Origin: Actinomycetes bacterium
Lineage (GTDB): Bacteria; Actinomycetota; Acidimicrobiia; Acidimicrobiales; Acidimicrobiaceae
Assembly: GCA_021833085.1 (NCBI GenBank)
Contig: JAKBGL010000096.1
Coordinates: forward strand, 1-5,375
Direction of reading: 5' to 3'
DNA: 5,375 bases
The translations under genes were made by a program, and so were the position numbers. The notes beneath the pieces are model-generated. The model did no database searches and was not told the origin of the DNA. It worked only from the letters and a program-made list of their open reading frames with translations. How positions within the stretch are numbered: the first letter of the stretch is position 1; every line of letters begins with the position of its first letter. Below are positions 1 to 5,375 of this stretch, piece after piece.

Positions 1-1854
1 GCTAATATACTCCTCTGGAAGCAGGCCACGACGTTGTGCCTCTTGAGCACGGTATAGATTAATTTTAGTCGTTAGGTCTTTATATGCTCGCTCTTGCGCG
101 TTGAAGGGACTTGAACGTTTTAGGGGATCTACTCTTGGCGACGCCGTTGGAGCTGTATCGGGGGTTCTTCCAACTATCTGTTCCTCTAATGGGTCTAAGA
201 GACTTGACCAAGGCGGTGATGTTCCTTGCTTAGCACTACTAGTGAAGGAGATATGAAGCGAGTCACTTGCACGAGTCATGGCCACGTAGAGGAGTCTCTG
301 TTCCTCCTTCAGAACTTGCGGCTGTCTCGCTTTGACACTTGAGACCCTACTTCGATCTACTCCGATCAGATGGACGTGGTACCACTCCAACCCTTTCGCG
401 CCGTGAAACGTGGTTAGCGTGACTGCGTCGTGTCCACCGCTTGACTCTCTCACCTTGTCTATGACTTCGATCGTCTCGGCAACGCTTATCTCGGGCTGAA
501 CACGCCTTAGCCTCAAGAGCGCTTGTAAAAGACCTGCGGGAGGTGTGCTTGAGAGGTTAGATCGGGGCTCTTGAGACTCTGATAGGTGTGCTAATAGCGT
601 CGCCACCCGGCGTTGAAGCTCTTCGGCAGTCCAGTGCTTAGTAAATAGCTTTAGGTACCTGCTAAAGGTACTGTTTGTACCGCCCGGACTCTTGGTAGGA
701 ACTCTCAGTGAACTGAAAACCTCCTCAACTATGTGTAGCTGGGCGTTGGTGCGAGAAAGCACCGCCATAGCAGAGTATGGGACGTTTTTTTCATGGAGAG
801 AGTTTATGGTTCGAGCACATACCAACGCCTCCTCTCTTTCGTCTTTTAGATGGTGAAATACGACCCCAAGGCTTGAATCAGATGGTCTTGTCGGGTTGAC
901 CTGGTAACGTATTCGTTCGTCGGCAACGATCGGCATAATCTTTGAGGCTGCAAAGACTATCTCAGGGGTGCAGCGAAAGTTATCGGAGAGTACAACCACT
1001 GTAGCCTCGGGAAACGTATCGATAAAGTCAGACATATTGGACTCTATGGCACCGTTCCAGCCGTAGATAGATTGGCTTGGATCGCCCACGACGGAGACGT
1101 CCCTACTCTCCCCTAAGTAGGCGATAAGGAGCTCTATCTGGGAACGGTTAGCGTCTTGAAACTCGTCAACGTAGAAGTGCCTAAATAAAAACCGTTCAAC
1201 TTGAGCGAAGGCTTTGTTCTGTTGCAGCCGTATAGCTGCATGAGTGACAAGATCGTCTACGTCCATGAGCCGATGACGTGTTTTATAGGACTCGTAGTTG
1301 CTGAAGACCTGTGATAGGACCTCTGCTTGTTCGTGAGTGACTTGTCTAAGAGAAGGCGCGACGTCAGCGTATCTTTGTGGATCCAATGTGCAACTTTTTG
1401 CCCATGAGATCTCAGCAGAGATCTTTTTGATGATGGTGTTTTTACTAGCGTTACCTGTGTAGTGGAACGCCTGTCTTTGAGAGGGGGGAGCTTGATCTAA
1501 GAGCTCTTTCAAAACCTGTTTCGTGTCAAGCACGATCGAAGGAGTCGCGCGTTGTTCGAACTCTGCAAAACGCTTTATAGTCGACAGCGCAATGGAGTGA
1601 AAGGTTCCAACATTAATTGGAGTTGTATCTATGAGCTGGGAGACCCTCTCACCTATCTGATAGGCGGCTGCTCGGGTGAAAGAGACCGCAACTACTTTAC
1701 CGGGTGGAGTCTCTTTAGATTCGATACGGCGGGCGATCCTCTGTGTTAGTACCGTTGTCTTACCGGAACCAGCCGGCGCCACGATCGCGACTGTGGGGTT
1801 ATCTTCGTCGACAGCTGCCCGCTGTTTCGTTGTTAGCTGGTTAGGGTGCTTCAT
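1..1854 (-). CDS. UvrD/PcrA-type superfamily 1A DNA helicase, UvrD2-like, C-terminus cut by window edge
   Basis: ATP-driven 3'-5' DNA helicase, expected to act in the cytoplasm in DNA repair or replication restart. I translated 618 residues without a stop up to base 1. The family motifs appear in order: Q motif with Gln11; Walker A APAGSGKTT at 26-34 (Lys32); Ia SFTRAAA at 58-64; Ib GTFHS at 83-87; MDVDDL at 197-202; Walker B DEFQD at 230-234; III VVGDPSQSIYGWNGA at 255-269; IV with Arg294; V TTFHGAKGLEW at 481-491; VI QRLLYVAMTRA at 519-529 (Arg528). An in-frame TGA at 1864-1866 leaves ATG at 1854 as the first start; no clear Shine-Dalgarno precedes it. It lies 28 bases after the radical SAM stop, so co-transcription is likely. 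Details such as EISWAKS (148-154) recall mycobacterial UvrD2. The last residues (about 594-618) look like the beginning of an HRDC domain. The 539-594 linker has no cysteine, unlike the tetracysteine linker of mycobacterial UvrD2. Helicase identity is very secure; the UvrD2 subtype is moderate. Confidence 0.96.
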   Translation of the reverse strand, partial: MKHPNQLTTKQRAAVDEDNPTVAIVAPAGSGKTTVLTQRIARRIESKETPPGKVVAVSFTRAAAYQIGERVSQLIDTTPINVGTFHSIALSTIKRFAEFEQRATPSIVLDTKQVLKELLDQAPPSQRQAFHYTGNASKNTIIKKISAEISWAKSCTLDPQRYADVAPSLRQVTHEQAEVLSQVFSNYESYKTRHRLMDVDDLVTHAAIRLQQNKAFAQVERFLFRHFYVDEFQDANRSQIELLIAYLGESRDVSVVGDPSQSIYGWNGAIESNMSDFIDTFPEATVVVLSDNFRCTPEIVFAASKIMPIVADERIRYQVNPTRPSDSSLGVVFHHLKDEREEALVCARTINSLHEKNVPYSAMAVLSRTNAQLHIVEEVFSSLRVPTKSPGGTNSTFSRYLKLFTKHWTAEELQRRVATLLAHLSESQEPRSNLSSTPPAGLLQALLRLRRVQPEISVAETIEVIDKVRESSGGHDAVTLTTFHGAKGLEWYHVHLIGVDRSRVSSVKARQPQVLKEEQRLLYVAMTRASDSLHISFTSSAKQGTSPPWSSLLDPLEEQIVGRTPDTAPTASPRVDPLKRSSPFNAQERAYKDLTTKINLYRAQEAQRRGLLPEEYIS

Positions 1855-1882
1855 TATCGTGACTCACGTGTGTTGGGTACTT

Positions 1883-3265
1883 CTATCCGCCGAGCCTCTG
1901 AGTTGAGGTGGGTTCTGCGCAACAGAACCAGGCTTCAGAAGACTTTACGGCATCAGAGCTTCTTTGGTTTCGTATGGGAGTCGCTATAGACCTTCCAAGA
2001 TGTTCCTCTGTTATCGACCAGAGTGTAAAGAAGGTGTCTTCGAAGGCGTCGCGGCAGAGCTGGCTCTTTAACACCTGATCAGCGACAGCGTTGTGCAGAT
2101 CTTCTACCTTGGGCTCACGGTATCTCCAAAGGTAGCTGTAGGTCTCTACGTCGTAGTGGGTTTTATACTCGATGAACGCGGGACTTTCAAGTAGTAAGGA
2201 GTTGGAAGGCACAAGAAGTTTGATGGAAAGTTGTACCGGTTCTAGGGTCTTTTCCATAGAGTTCTGATATACGAAAACTAAAATGTCTTCGAAGTCTTCT
2301 AGTTTTGTCCAGGGAGTAAAGGGAACAAAGGACGGATGAAAGTCGATGCCAGCGCGATCGACTAGCTGTACAGCCTCGTCGACATCGGTGCTACTGTGTC
2401 CTTTTGCGAGATTGGTGAGAGTCTCGTCTGAGAGAGACTCGACCGCTGAGGTGATGTAGATACATCCGAGTTCGGCTAACTCCTTTAGATATCGACCATA
2501 CTTCAAGAGGTGCTCAACCTTTATAGTACAGTCAAAGGTTACGGTATCGAAGCGGGCTTTGATAGCTCGTGCCACCTTCATCGCGTGGATAGGTGCGTTG
2601 AAGAAGTCGGGATCGCCAAGAGTGATGTGTGTTGCTCCAGCGTTAACTTGAAACTCTATGTCGTTGAGTATATCTTCGACAGGATTTACCGCAACTCTTC
2701 CGTTGAAGAAGATAGGAAGGGGGCAGTGGCGACATCGATGTCTACATCCAACTGACGCTTCGGTGTATCCAGTAACTCTTTCGATGCCACTAGAGGTAAC
2801 GGTCTTGTACCTAGTTAGGTTCGGTAAGTTTTCTCTGGCCGGCAAGTATCTCTTGACCGTGGCATTTTCAACCCCAAGGTCAAGTGCTATCTCTTCGGTG
2901 GTCGGTGTCGTTCGAACGATCAAGTCCGTGTAAGAGATGCGTGAGGCCTCACTGGCCACCTCATTTGCATAAAGACCGTACACTATGAGCTTTGTTATAT
3001 GTCCGGAGTTTTTAGCTAGATATGACAGTACATCCCTAAAGAGCATGGCAGAGGTCAGCATGCCAACGGTTAGTACTGCTGTCTCAATTGCGACTGCGTT
3101 AGGGTATCCGCCTTGGTATGTGTTAAATAGCAAGTCAAGGTTCGGATCTATACTCAGGTCTACTATGTCGTACTCCGAACCTCCTTCTTTTAAGACACCT
3201 GCGACTAACGCAGCTAAGTGTGGTTGATGACCTAACTCGTAGGTCGATAAAATAAGTGGGTGCAT
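1883..3265 (-). CDS. CUAEP/CCAEP-tail family radical SAM protein (cysteine form)
   Basis: Predicted radical S-adenosylmethionine enzyme of 460 residues; substrate unknown. Residues 1-150 look like an alpha/beta Rossmann-type domain resembling the cobalamin-binding domain of B12-radical SAM proteins, but I see no DxHxxG cobalt-ligand motif. The cluster motif is Cys174-x3-Cys178-x2-Cys181. GDPDFF at 217-222 probably corresponds to the SAM-contacting GE strand, and SAVES at 273-277 is a later barrel strand. The protein ends in WFCCAEP (446-452) plus eight residues. This C-terminal signature defines, from memory, a named family in which the second Cys is selenocysteine in some members; here the pair is TGT-TGC, so no recoding is needed. 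I chose ATG 3265 because AAGGA sits six bases upstream; an in-frame ATG at 3289 has no ribosome-binding site and adds eight unlikely residues. It lies 139 bases after an ATP-grasp ligase and 28 bases before a helicase. Radical SAM assignment is firm, family assignment good, reaction unknown. Confidence 0.93.
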   Translation of the reverse strand: MHPLILSTYELGHQPHLAALVAGVLKEGGSEYDIVDLSIDPNLDLLFNTYQGGYPNAVAIETAVLTVGMLTSAMLFRDVLSYLAKNSGHITKLIVYGLYANEVASEASRISYTDLIVRTTPTTEEIALDLGVENATVKRYLPARENLPNLTRYKTVTSSGIERVTGYTEASVGCRHRCRHCPLPIFFNGRVAVNPVEDILNDIEFQVNAGATHITLGDPDFFNAPIHAMKVARAIKARFDTVTFDCTIKVEHLLKYGRYLKELAELGCIYITSAVESLSDETLTNLAKGHSSTDVDEAVQLVDRAGIDFHPSFVPFTPWTKLEDFEDILVFVYQNSMEKTLEPVQLSIKLLVPSNSLLLESPAFIEYKTHYDVETYSYLWRYREPKVEDLHNAVADQVLKSQLCRDAFEDTFFTLWSITEEHLGRSIATPIRNQRSSDAVKSSEAWFCCAEPTSTQRLGG

Positions 3266-3404
3266 TATGGTTCCTTGTCCAAAGAGCATCTAAAGCGAAG
3301 TCTTTTACGAACTTAACGTTGTAACTTGATGTGGGACTTCATCTACTGCTGATTTTATGTGCTTCGTGGTTACTTTGAGCCATAGTGCTTGATTCGCCTG
3401 AGCT
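3266..3404 (-). other. Gap between ATP-grasp and radical SAM genes; no firm feature beyond the ribosome-binding site
   Basis: This 139-base stretch separates the stop of the ligase from the start of the radical SAM gene. I found no strong hairpin with a T-run, so there is no obvious terminator, and no convincing -35/-10 pair. It contains one short minus-strand frame, ATG at 3383 to TGA at 3339-3341, encoding 14 residues beginning MAQSNHEAH. The frame has no Cys, no clear leader/core arrangement and no good ribosome-binding site, so I do not call it a gene. The gap is longer than in a tightly packed operon, so an extra promoter or a small transcript remains possible. Confidence 0.4.
3272..3276 (-). 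promoter_or_regulatory. Ribosome-binding site deciding the radical SAM start
   Basis: On the minus strand AAGGA stands six bases before the ATG at 3265. It is the best Shine-Dalgarno match among the minus-strand genes here. The alternative in-frame ATG at 3289 lies upstream of this site and has no comparable purine run of its own, so the site selects the shorter, 460-residue product. Confidence 0.7.
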
Positions 3405-4625
3405 TTACCTATCCGATATCTCAAAGGAAAGCAACTCCCGTGATCTCTTCAGCGTCTCAATTGTACTGTCGTAGCCTGGTGAGTCTGCAAAGACGAAGCC
3501 CATGTAGCGCTCCGTGAGCGGGGGAGCTTTGACGAAGGTTCCAACTGGAACGGTCAGCTCTAATGAAGTAACGTATTTGAGAGCACGTACCTGTTCCAGA
3601 CCGCTAACGCTACGAAGAACGCCGGTTTTAGGGGTAGGTAGCATCAACACACCTGAGTAGGTTTTTCTCTGACGTATAACCCGCGTGGAGTCGGACTCTA
3701 TCGACGAGGCGTGGGTGAGTAACAACTCTTCCAATGTGGTATCAGAACCAAATCGAAGAGCTTTTGCACATGATCCGCCTATGGATCGGGCGGCTACCTC
3801 CAAAATGTATAGTCGCCCGCTGTCTTTGATACGAAACTCAGCGTGGACAGGACCAGTCCAAAGACCTAAAGACTCGCAGCTTCTTTGAACGACACGCTCT
3901 GCCTCCCTTTGAAGTTGATGGGGTAACTTTGACGGTGTTATGTAGATCGACTCTTCGAAAAATGGGCCCCTTAGCGGCTCGGGTTTATCAAATATCGCTA
4001 GAACTACTAACTTAGAGTCGACAAGTACTCCTTCAAGCGCGTACTCGGCCCCTTCGACGTACTCCTCTAGTAGTAGCTCATCTTCGGTTGTTGTCTGCGA
4101 GGCAACCTCCAAAGCCTGTAGGAGGTCTTTGAGGTGATCGACGCGGATCACACCTTTTGACTGCGTGCCCGATATAGGCTTTATGACTAGTGGAAAGCCC
4201 GAGACTTGCATTGCAACGTCCATGAGCCGCTGGGGGTCACGCTCATCTTTGCTAATGGTTGCGTACTTTGGTTGAGGGAGTTCAAATTGGGTTTGGTTTT
4301 TACGAAACGCAACCTTGTCTGTCGTAGCGAGTAGAGATTCATCGGGGTTAGTAGGCAGACCTAGATGTGTAGATATCTGTGCGGCAATACGGACGGAGAT
4401 GTCGTCTACTCCAACTACAGCGTCGAACATCTGCCCCTCAATGTGGGTCATGACTCCTGGTTCTAGGTGCAACTCTGGGAGGTGAATTACCTTGTCTAAT
4501 GGAAGTATCGAAGGAGTATCAGCATCGGTAAGTAAGGTGATGTCGAGATTCAGTCGCTGGGAGGCGAGAACAAACTCGCTACTACGATAGCTACTTGATG
4601 GAAGCACTAGTAAAACCTTTGTCAT
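3405..4625 (-). CDS. ATP-grasp ligase, L-amino-acid-ligase-like (carboxylate-amine ligase)
   Basis: Predicted cytoplasmic ATP-dependent ligase of 406 residues. ATP-grasp enzymes activate a carboxylate as an acyl-phosphate and join it to an amine or another nucleophile; the substrates here are unknown. Residues 1-95 form the N-terminal alpha/beta domain (KVLLVLPSSSYR near the start). The ATP-grasp core follows: VIKPISGTQSKGV at 147-159 (nucleotide-binding Lys149 and phosphate loop), LLEEYVEGAEYALEG at 185-199 (adenine-contacting strand and acidic residues), GPVHAEFRI at 258-266, and LEVAARSIGG at 275-284 (Glu276 and Arg280 in the metal site). The tail, about 335-406, with VRALKYVTSLELTVPVG and a YMGFVFA strand, resembles the LAL_C2 C-terminal domain of L-amino-acid ligases. 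I chose ATG 4625 because family proteins begin close to the first beta-strand; ATG 4637 and TTG 4679 are in frame but add unlikely residues. No Shine-Dalgarno is evident, so the message may be leaderless. It is probably the first gene of the leftward unit and a partner of the radical SAM gene. Confidence 0.93.
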   Translation of the reverse strand: MTKVLLVLPSSSYRSSEFVLASQRLNLDITLLTDADTPSILPLDKVIHLPELHLEPGVMTHIEGQMFDAVVGVDDISVRIAAQISTHLGLPTNPDESLLATTDKVAFRKNQTQFELPQPKYATISKDERDPQRLMDVAMQVSGFPLVIKPISGTQSKGVIRVDHLKDLLQALEVASQTTTEDELLLEEYVEGAEYALEGVLVDSKLVVLAIFDKPEPLRGPFFEESIYITPSKLPHQLQREAERVVQRSCESLGLWTGPVHAEFRIKDSGRLYILEVAARSIGGSCAKALRFGSDTTLEELLLTHASSIESDSTRVIRQRKTYSGVLMLPTPKTGVLRSVSGLEQVRALKYVTSLELTVPVGTFVKAPPLTERYMGFVFADSPGYDSTIETLKRSRELLSFEISDR

Positions 4626-4682
4626 TGCAACTATCATGCTATGTGAGAAAGTTATTTTGTGTGCGGAAGGAAGCTTCAAGGT
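4626..4682. promoter_or_regulatory. Divergent intergenic region between the ligase and NfuA genes
   Basis: Fifty-seven bases separate two divergent start codons, so promoters for both directions should lie here or overlap the adjacent coding ends. On the minus strand CATGAT (4634-4639), a weak -10-like hexamer, stands about seven bases from the ligase ATG, which would suit a leaderless transcript; I see no good -35 for it. On the plus strand TATTTT (4653-4658) is AT-rich but lacks a well-spaced -35. I see no clear operator palindrome. The role is inferred from gene arrangement; the exact boxes are not secure. Confidence 0.45.
4665..4673 (+). promoter_or_regulatory. Ribosome-binding site for the NfuA gene
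   Basis: GGAAGGAAG is a purine-rich Shine-Dalgarno-like stretch upstream of ATG 4683. Its AAGGA core is 11 bases from the ATG, somewhat longer than ideal. It lies inside the frame that would open at GTG 4659, which argues for the later ATG as the true start. Confidence 0.55.
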
Positions 4683-5303
4683 ATGGACAAGTCCTTTAGT
4701 GTATCGGAGAGAGCCCAGAACGTTGTGGACGAGGCTCGATCAGGAGAGAGCGATCCGGAGTCTTTAGCGCTCTGGATTGAGGTGGTTGGTGCAAGTGGGG
4801 ACAGCTATACCTACGACGTCTACTTCCAAGAGACGAAACACGCCAGCTTTGATGACCTTGTGATTAGAGATGGAGAGACTCCGGTTGTAGTACCTAATCG
4901 GTCGATTGAAGCGTTGAGCGGGGCACAACTTGATCTTGATGAAGATGGAGGACTAGTCATAGTCAATCCAAACTCCCCAGTTGCGCCACCTAAGGTAGAT
5001 TTGGACTTCGGACCTGACGCTTTGACTAACGACTTAGCCCTTAGAGTAAGTGCGGTATTAGCTGATGAGATTAACCCGTCGATAGCTGCTCATGGTGGTA
5101 GGGCGGATCTTATGGGTGTAGTCGAGAACACAGCCTATGTTGTTATGGGTGGTGGATGTCAAGGATGTGGATTGGCCGCAGTTACCCTATCTCAAGGTAT
5201 CACGGTGGCGATAAAAGAGGCTGTTCCTGAGATTACTGAGGTGGTAGATGTAACTGATCATGCTTCAGGATCTAATCCGTTTTATCAAGAGGCGAAGAAG
5301 TAG
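4683..5303 (+). CDS. nfuA: NfuA-type iron-sulfur cluster carrier (NifU-family protein)
   Basis: Predicted cytoplasmic carrier of 206 residues that takes up a [4Fe-4S] cluster and hands it to apo-enzymes. It has the two-part NfuA plan and a length close to E. coli NfuA (191 residues). Residues 1-100 form a degenerate A-type (IscA-like) domain without any cysteine, with LALWIEVVGASG at 28-39 and NPNSPVAPP at 95-103. A short linker leads to the Nfu domain, about 114-195, with INPSIAAHGGRADL at 130-143 and GGGCQGCG at 156-163. Cys159 and Cys162 are the CxxC pair that holds a cluster at a dimer interface. The end, VDVTDHASGSNPFY, is typical of actinobacterial members as I recall them. I prefer ATG 4683 over GTG 4659, which would add eight residues across the ribosome-binding site. 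The gene diverges from the ligase/radical SAM genes; since radical SAM enzymes need [4Fe-4S], a supply role is plausible but not shown. It may equally be the general housekeeping carrier. Confidence 0.95.
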   Translation: MDKSFSVSERAQNVVDEARSGESDPESLALWIEVVGASGDSYTYDVYFQETKHASFDDLVIRDGETPVVVPNRSIEALSGAQLDLDEDGGLVIVNPNSPVAPPKVDLDFGPDALTNDLALRVSAVLADEINPSIAAHGGRADLMGVVENTAYVVMGGGCQGCGLAAVTLSQGITVAIKEAVPEITEVVDVTDHASGSNPFYQEAKK

Positions 5304-5375
5304 AACTCCACAGTTATGGTAGGCGTTCTTGTAACGACATAGATTAAAAATTTAGTGAGCCAGACTTGACAAACA
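5304..5375 (+). promoter_or_regulatory. Noncoding tail with a possible -35 box at the right edge
   Basis: The 72 bases after the nfuA stop contain no gene. TTGACA at 5366-5371 matches the bacterial -35 consensus exactly, and an AT-rich tract (about 5343-5354) lies just upstream, as UP elements do. Any -10 box would fall beyond the window, so a plus-strand promoter for a following gene is only suggested. I found no convincing intrinsic terminator after nfuA; the best inverted repeat, CGTT/AACG at about 5324-5336, is too short. Confidence 0.35.

Noticed and set aside
1858..1868. Eleven-base palindrome CGTGA-C-TCACG between the radical SAM stop and the helicase start
   Set aside because: Arms of five bases are expected by chance in a window this size. 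It has no second copy that I noticed and no T-run, so neither an operator nor a terminator can be supported.
1552..1906. Two overlapping plus-strand open frames of 65 and 76 codons
   Set aside because: They lie opposite the helicase coding strand, which has clear family motifs here (Walker A, Ia, Ib), and their translations show no recognisable domain or ribosome-binding site.
1883..1924. Possible selenocysteine readthrough at the radical SAM C-terminus
   Set aside because: Both tail cysteines are ordinary TGT/TGC codons and the stop is TAG, so there is no TGA to recode and no reason to call a SECIS element.
2510..3227. Plus-strand open frames of 80 to 91 codons opposite the radical SAM gene
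   Set aside because: They are antisense shadows of a conserved coding region; one runs directly opposite the CxxxCxxC motif. No start signals or family resemblance.
3685..3888. Plus-strand open frame of 67 codons opposite the ATP-grasp gene
   Set aside because: Antisense to the conserved metal-binding part of the ligase, with no independent support.
4626..4679. Longer ligase start at TTG 4679 or ATG 4637
   Set aside because: The added residues (MKLPSAHK and following) do not look like the family's N-terminus, and the TTG form would overlap the ribosome-binding site of the divergent gene.
4659..4682. Longer NfuA start at GTG 4659
   Set aside because: It places the GGAAGGAAG ribosome-binding site inside the gene and adds eight residues not expected in the family; ATG 4683 explains the site better.
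5315..5341. Tiny plus-strand frame of eight codons after nfuA
   Set aside because: Too short, with no ribosome-binding site or conserved feature; treated as noncoding.

Overview
The window carries four protein-coding genes and no visible RNA gene, mobile element, CRISPR array or long repeat. Three genes lie head to tail on the minus strand and one lies divergently on the plus strand. The best guess for the host is an actinobacterium, possibly of the class Acidimicrobiia. The NfuA-type protein and the radical SAM/ATP-grasp pair read most like proteins remembered from that group, and the helicase resembles actinobacterial UvrD2. By eye the base composition is fairly balanced, lower in GC than most cultured members, so a streamlined or environmental lineage is plausible. 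The taxonomy is inference, because no marker gene is present.

Layout. Bases 1-1854 (minus) hold a UvrD/PcrA-type superfamily 1A DNA helicase with all its motifs; its C-terminal end runs off the left edge. Bases 1883-3265 (minus) hold a complete radical SAM protein of 460 residues with a CxxxCxxC cluster motif and a C-terminal Cys-Cys-Ala-Glu-Pro tail, the cysteine form of the 'CUAEP/CCAEP-tail' family. Bases 3266-3404 are a short gap with only a doubtful 14-codon frame. Bases 3405-4625 (minus) hold a 406-residue ATP-grasp ligase that resembles L-amino-acid ligases. Bases 4626-4682 are a divergent intergenic region. Bases 4683-5303 (plus) hold a 206-residue NfuA-type iron-sulfur carrier. The last 72 bases are noncoding and end in a possible -35 box.

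How the genes may work together. Transcription to the left would run ATP-grasp ligase, radical SAM protein, helicase, with gaps of 139 and 28 bases. The ligase and the radical SAM protein look like two steps of one small-molecule or peptide-modifying pathway whose product is unknown. The divergent NfuA protein could supply [4Fe-4S] clusters, which radical SAM enzymes need. The helicase is probably a housekeeping DNA-repair gene read through from upstream and need not share the pathway. The ligase/CCAEP radical SAM pair is the most interesting element here.
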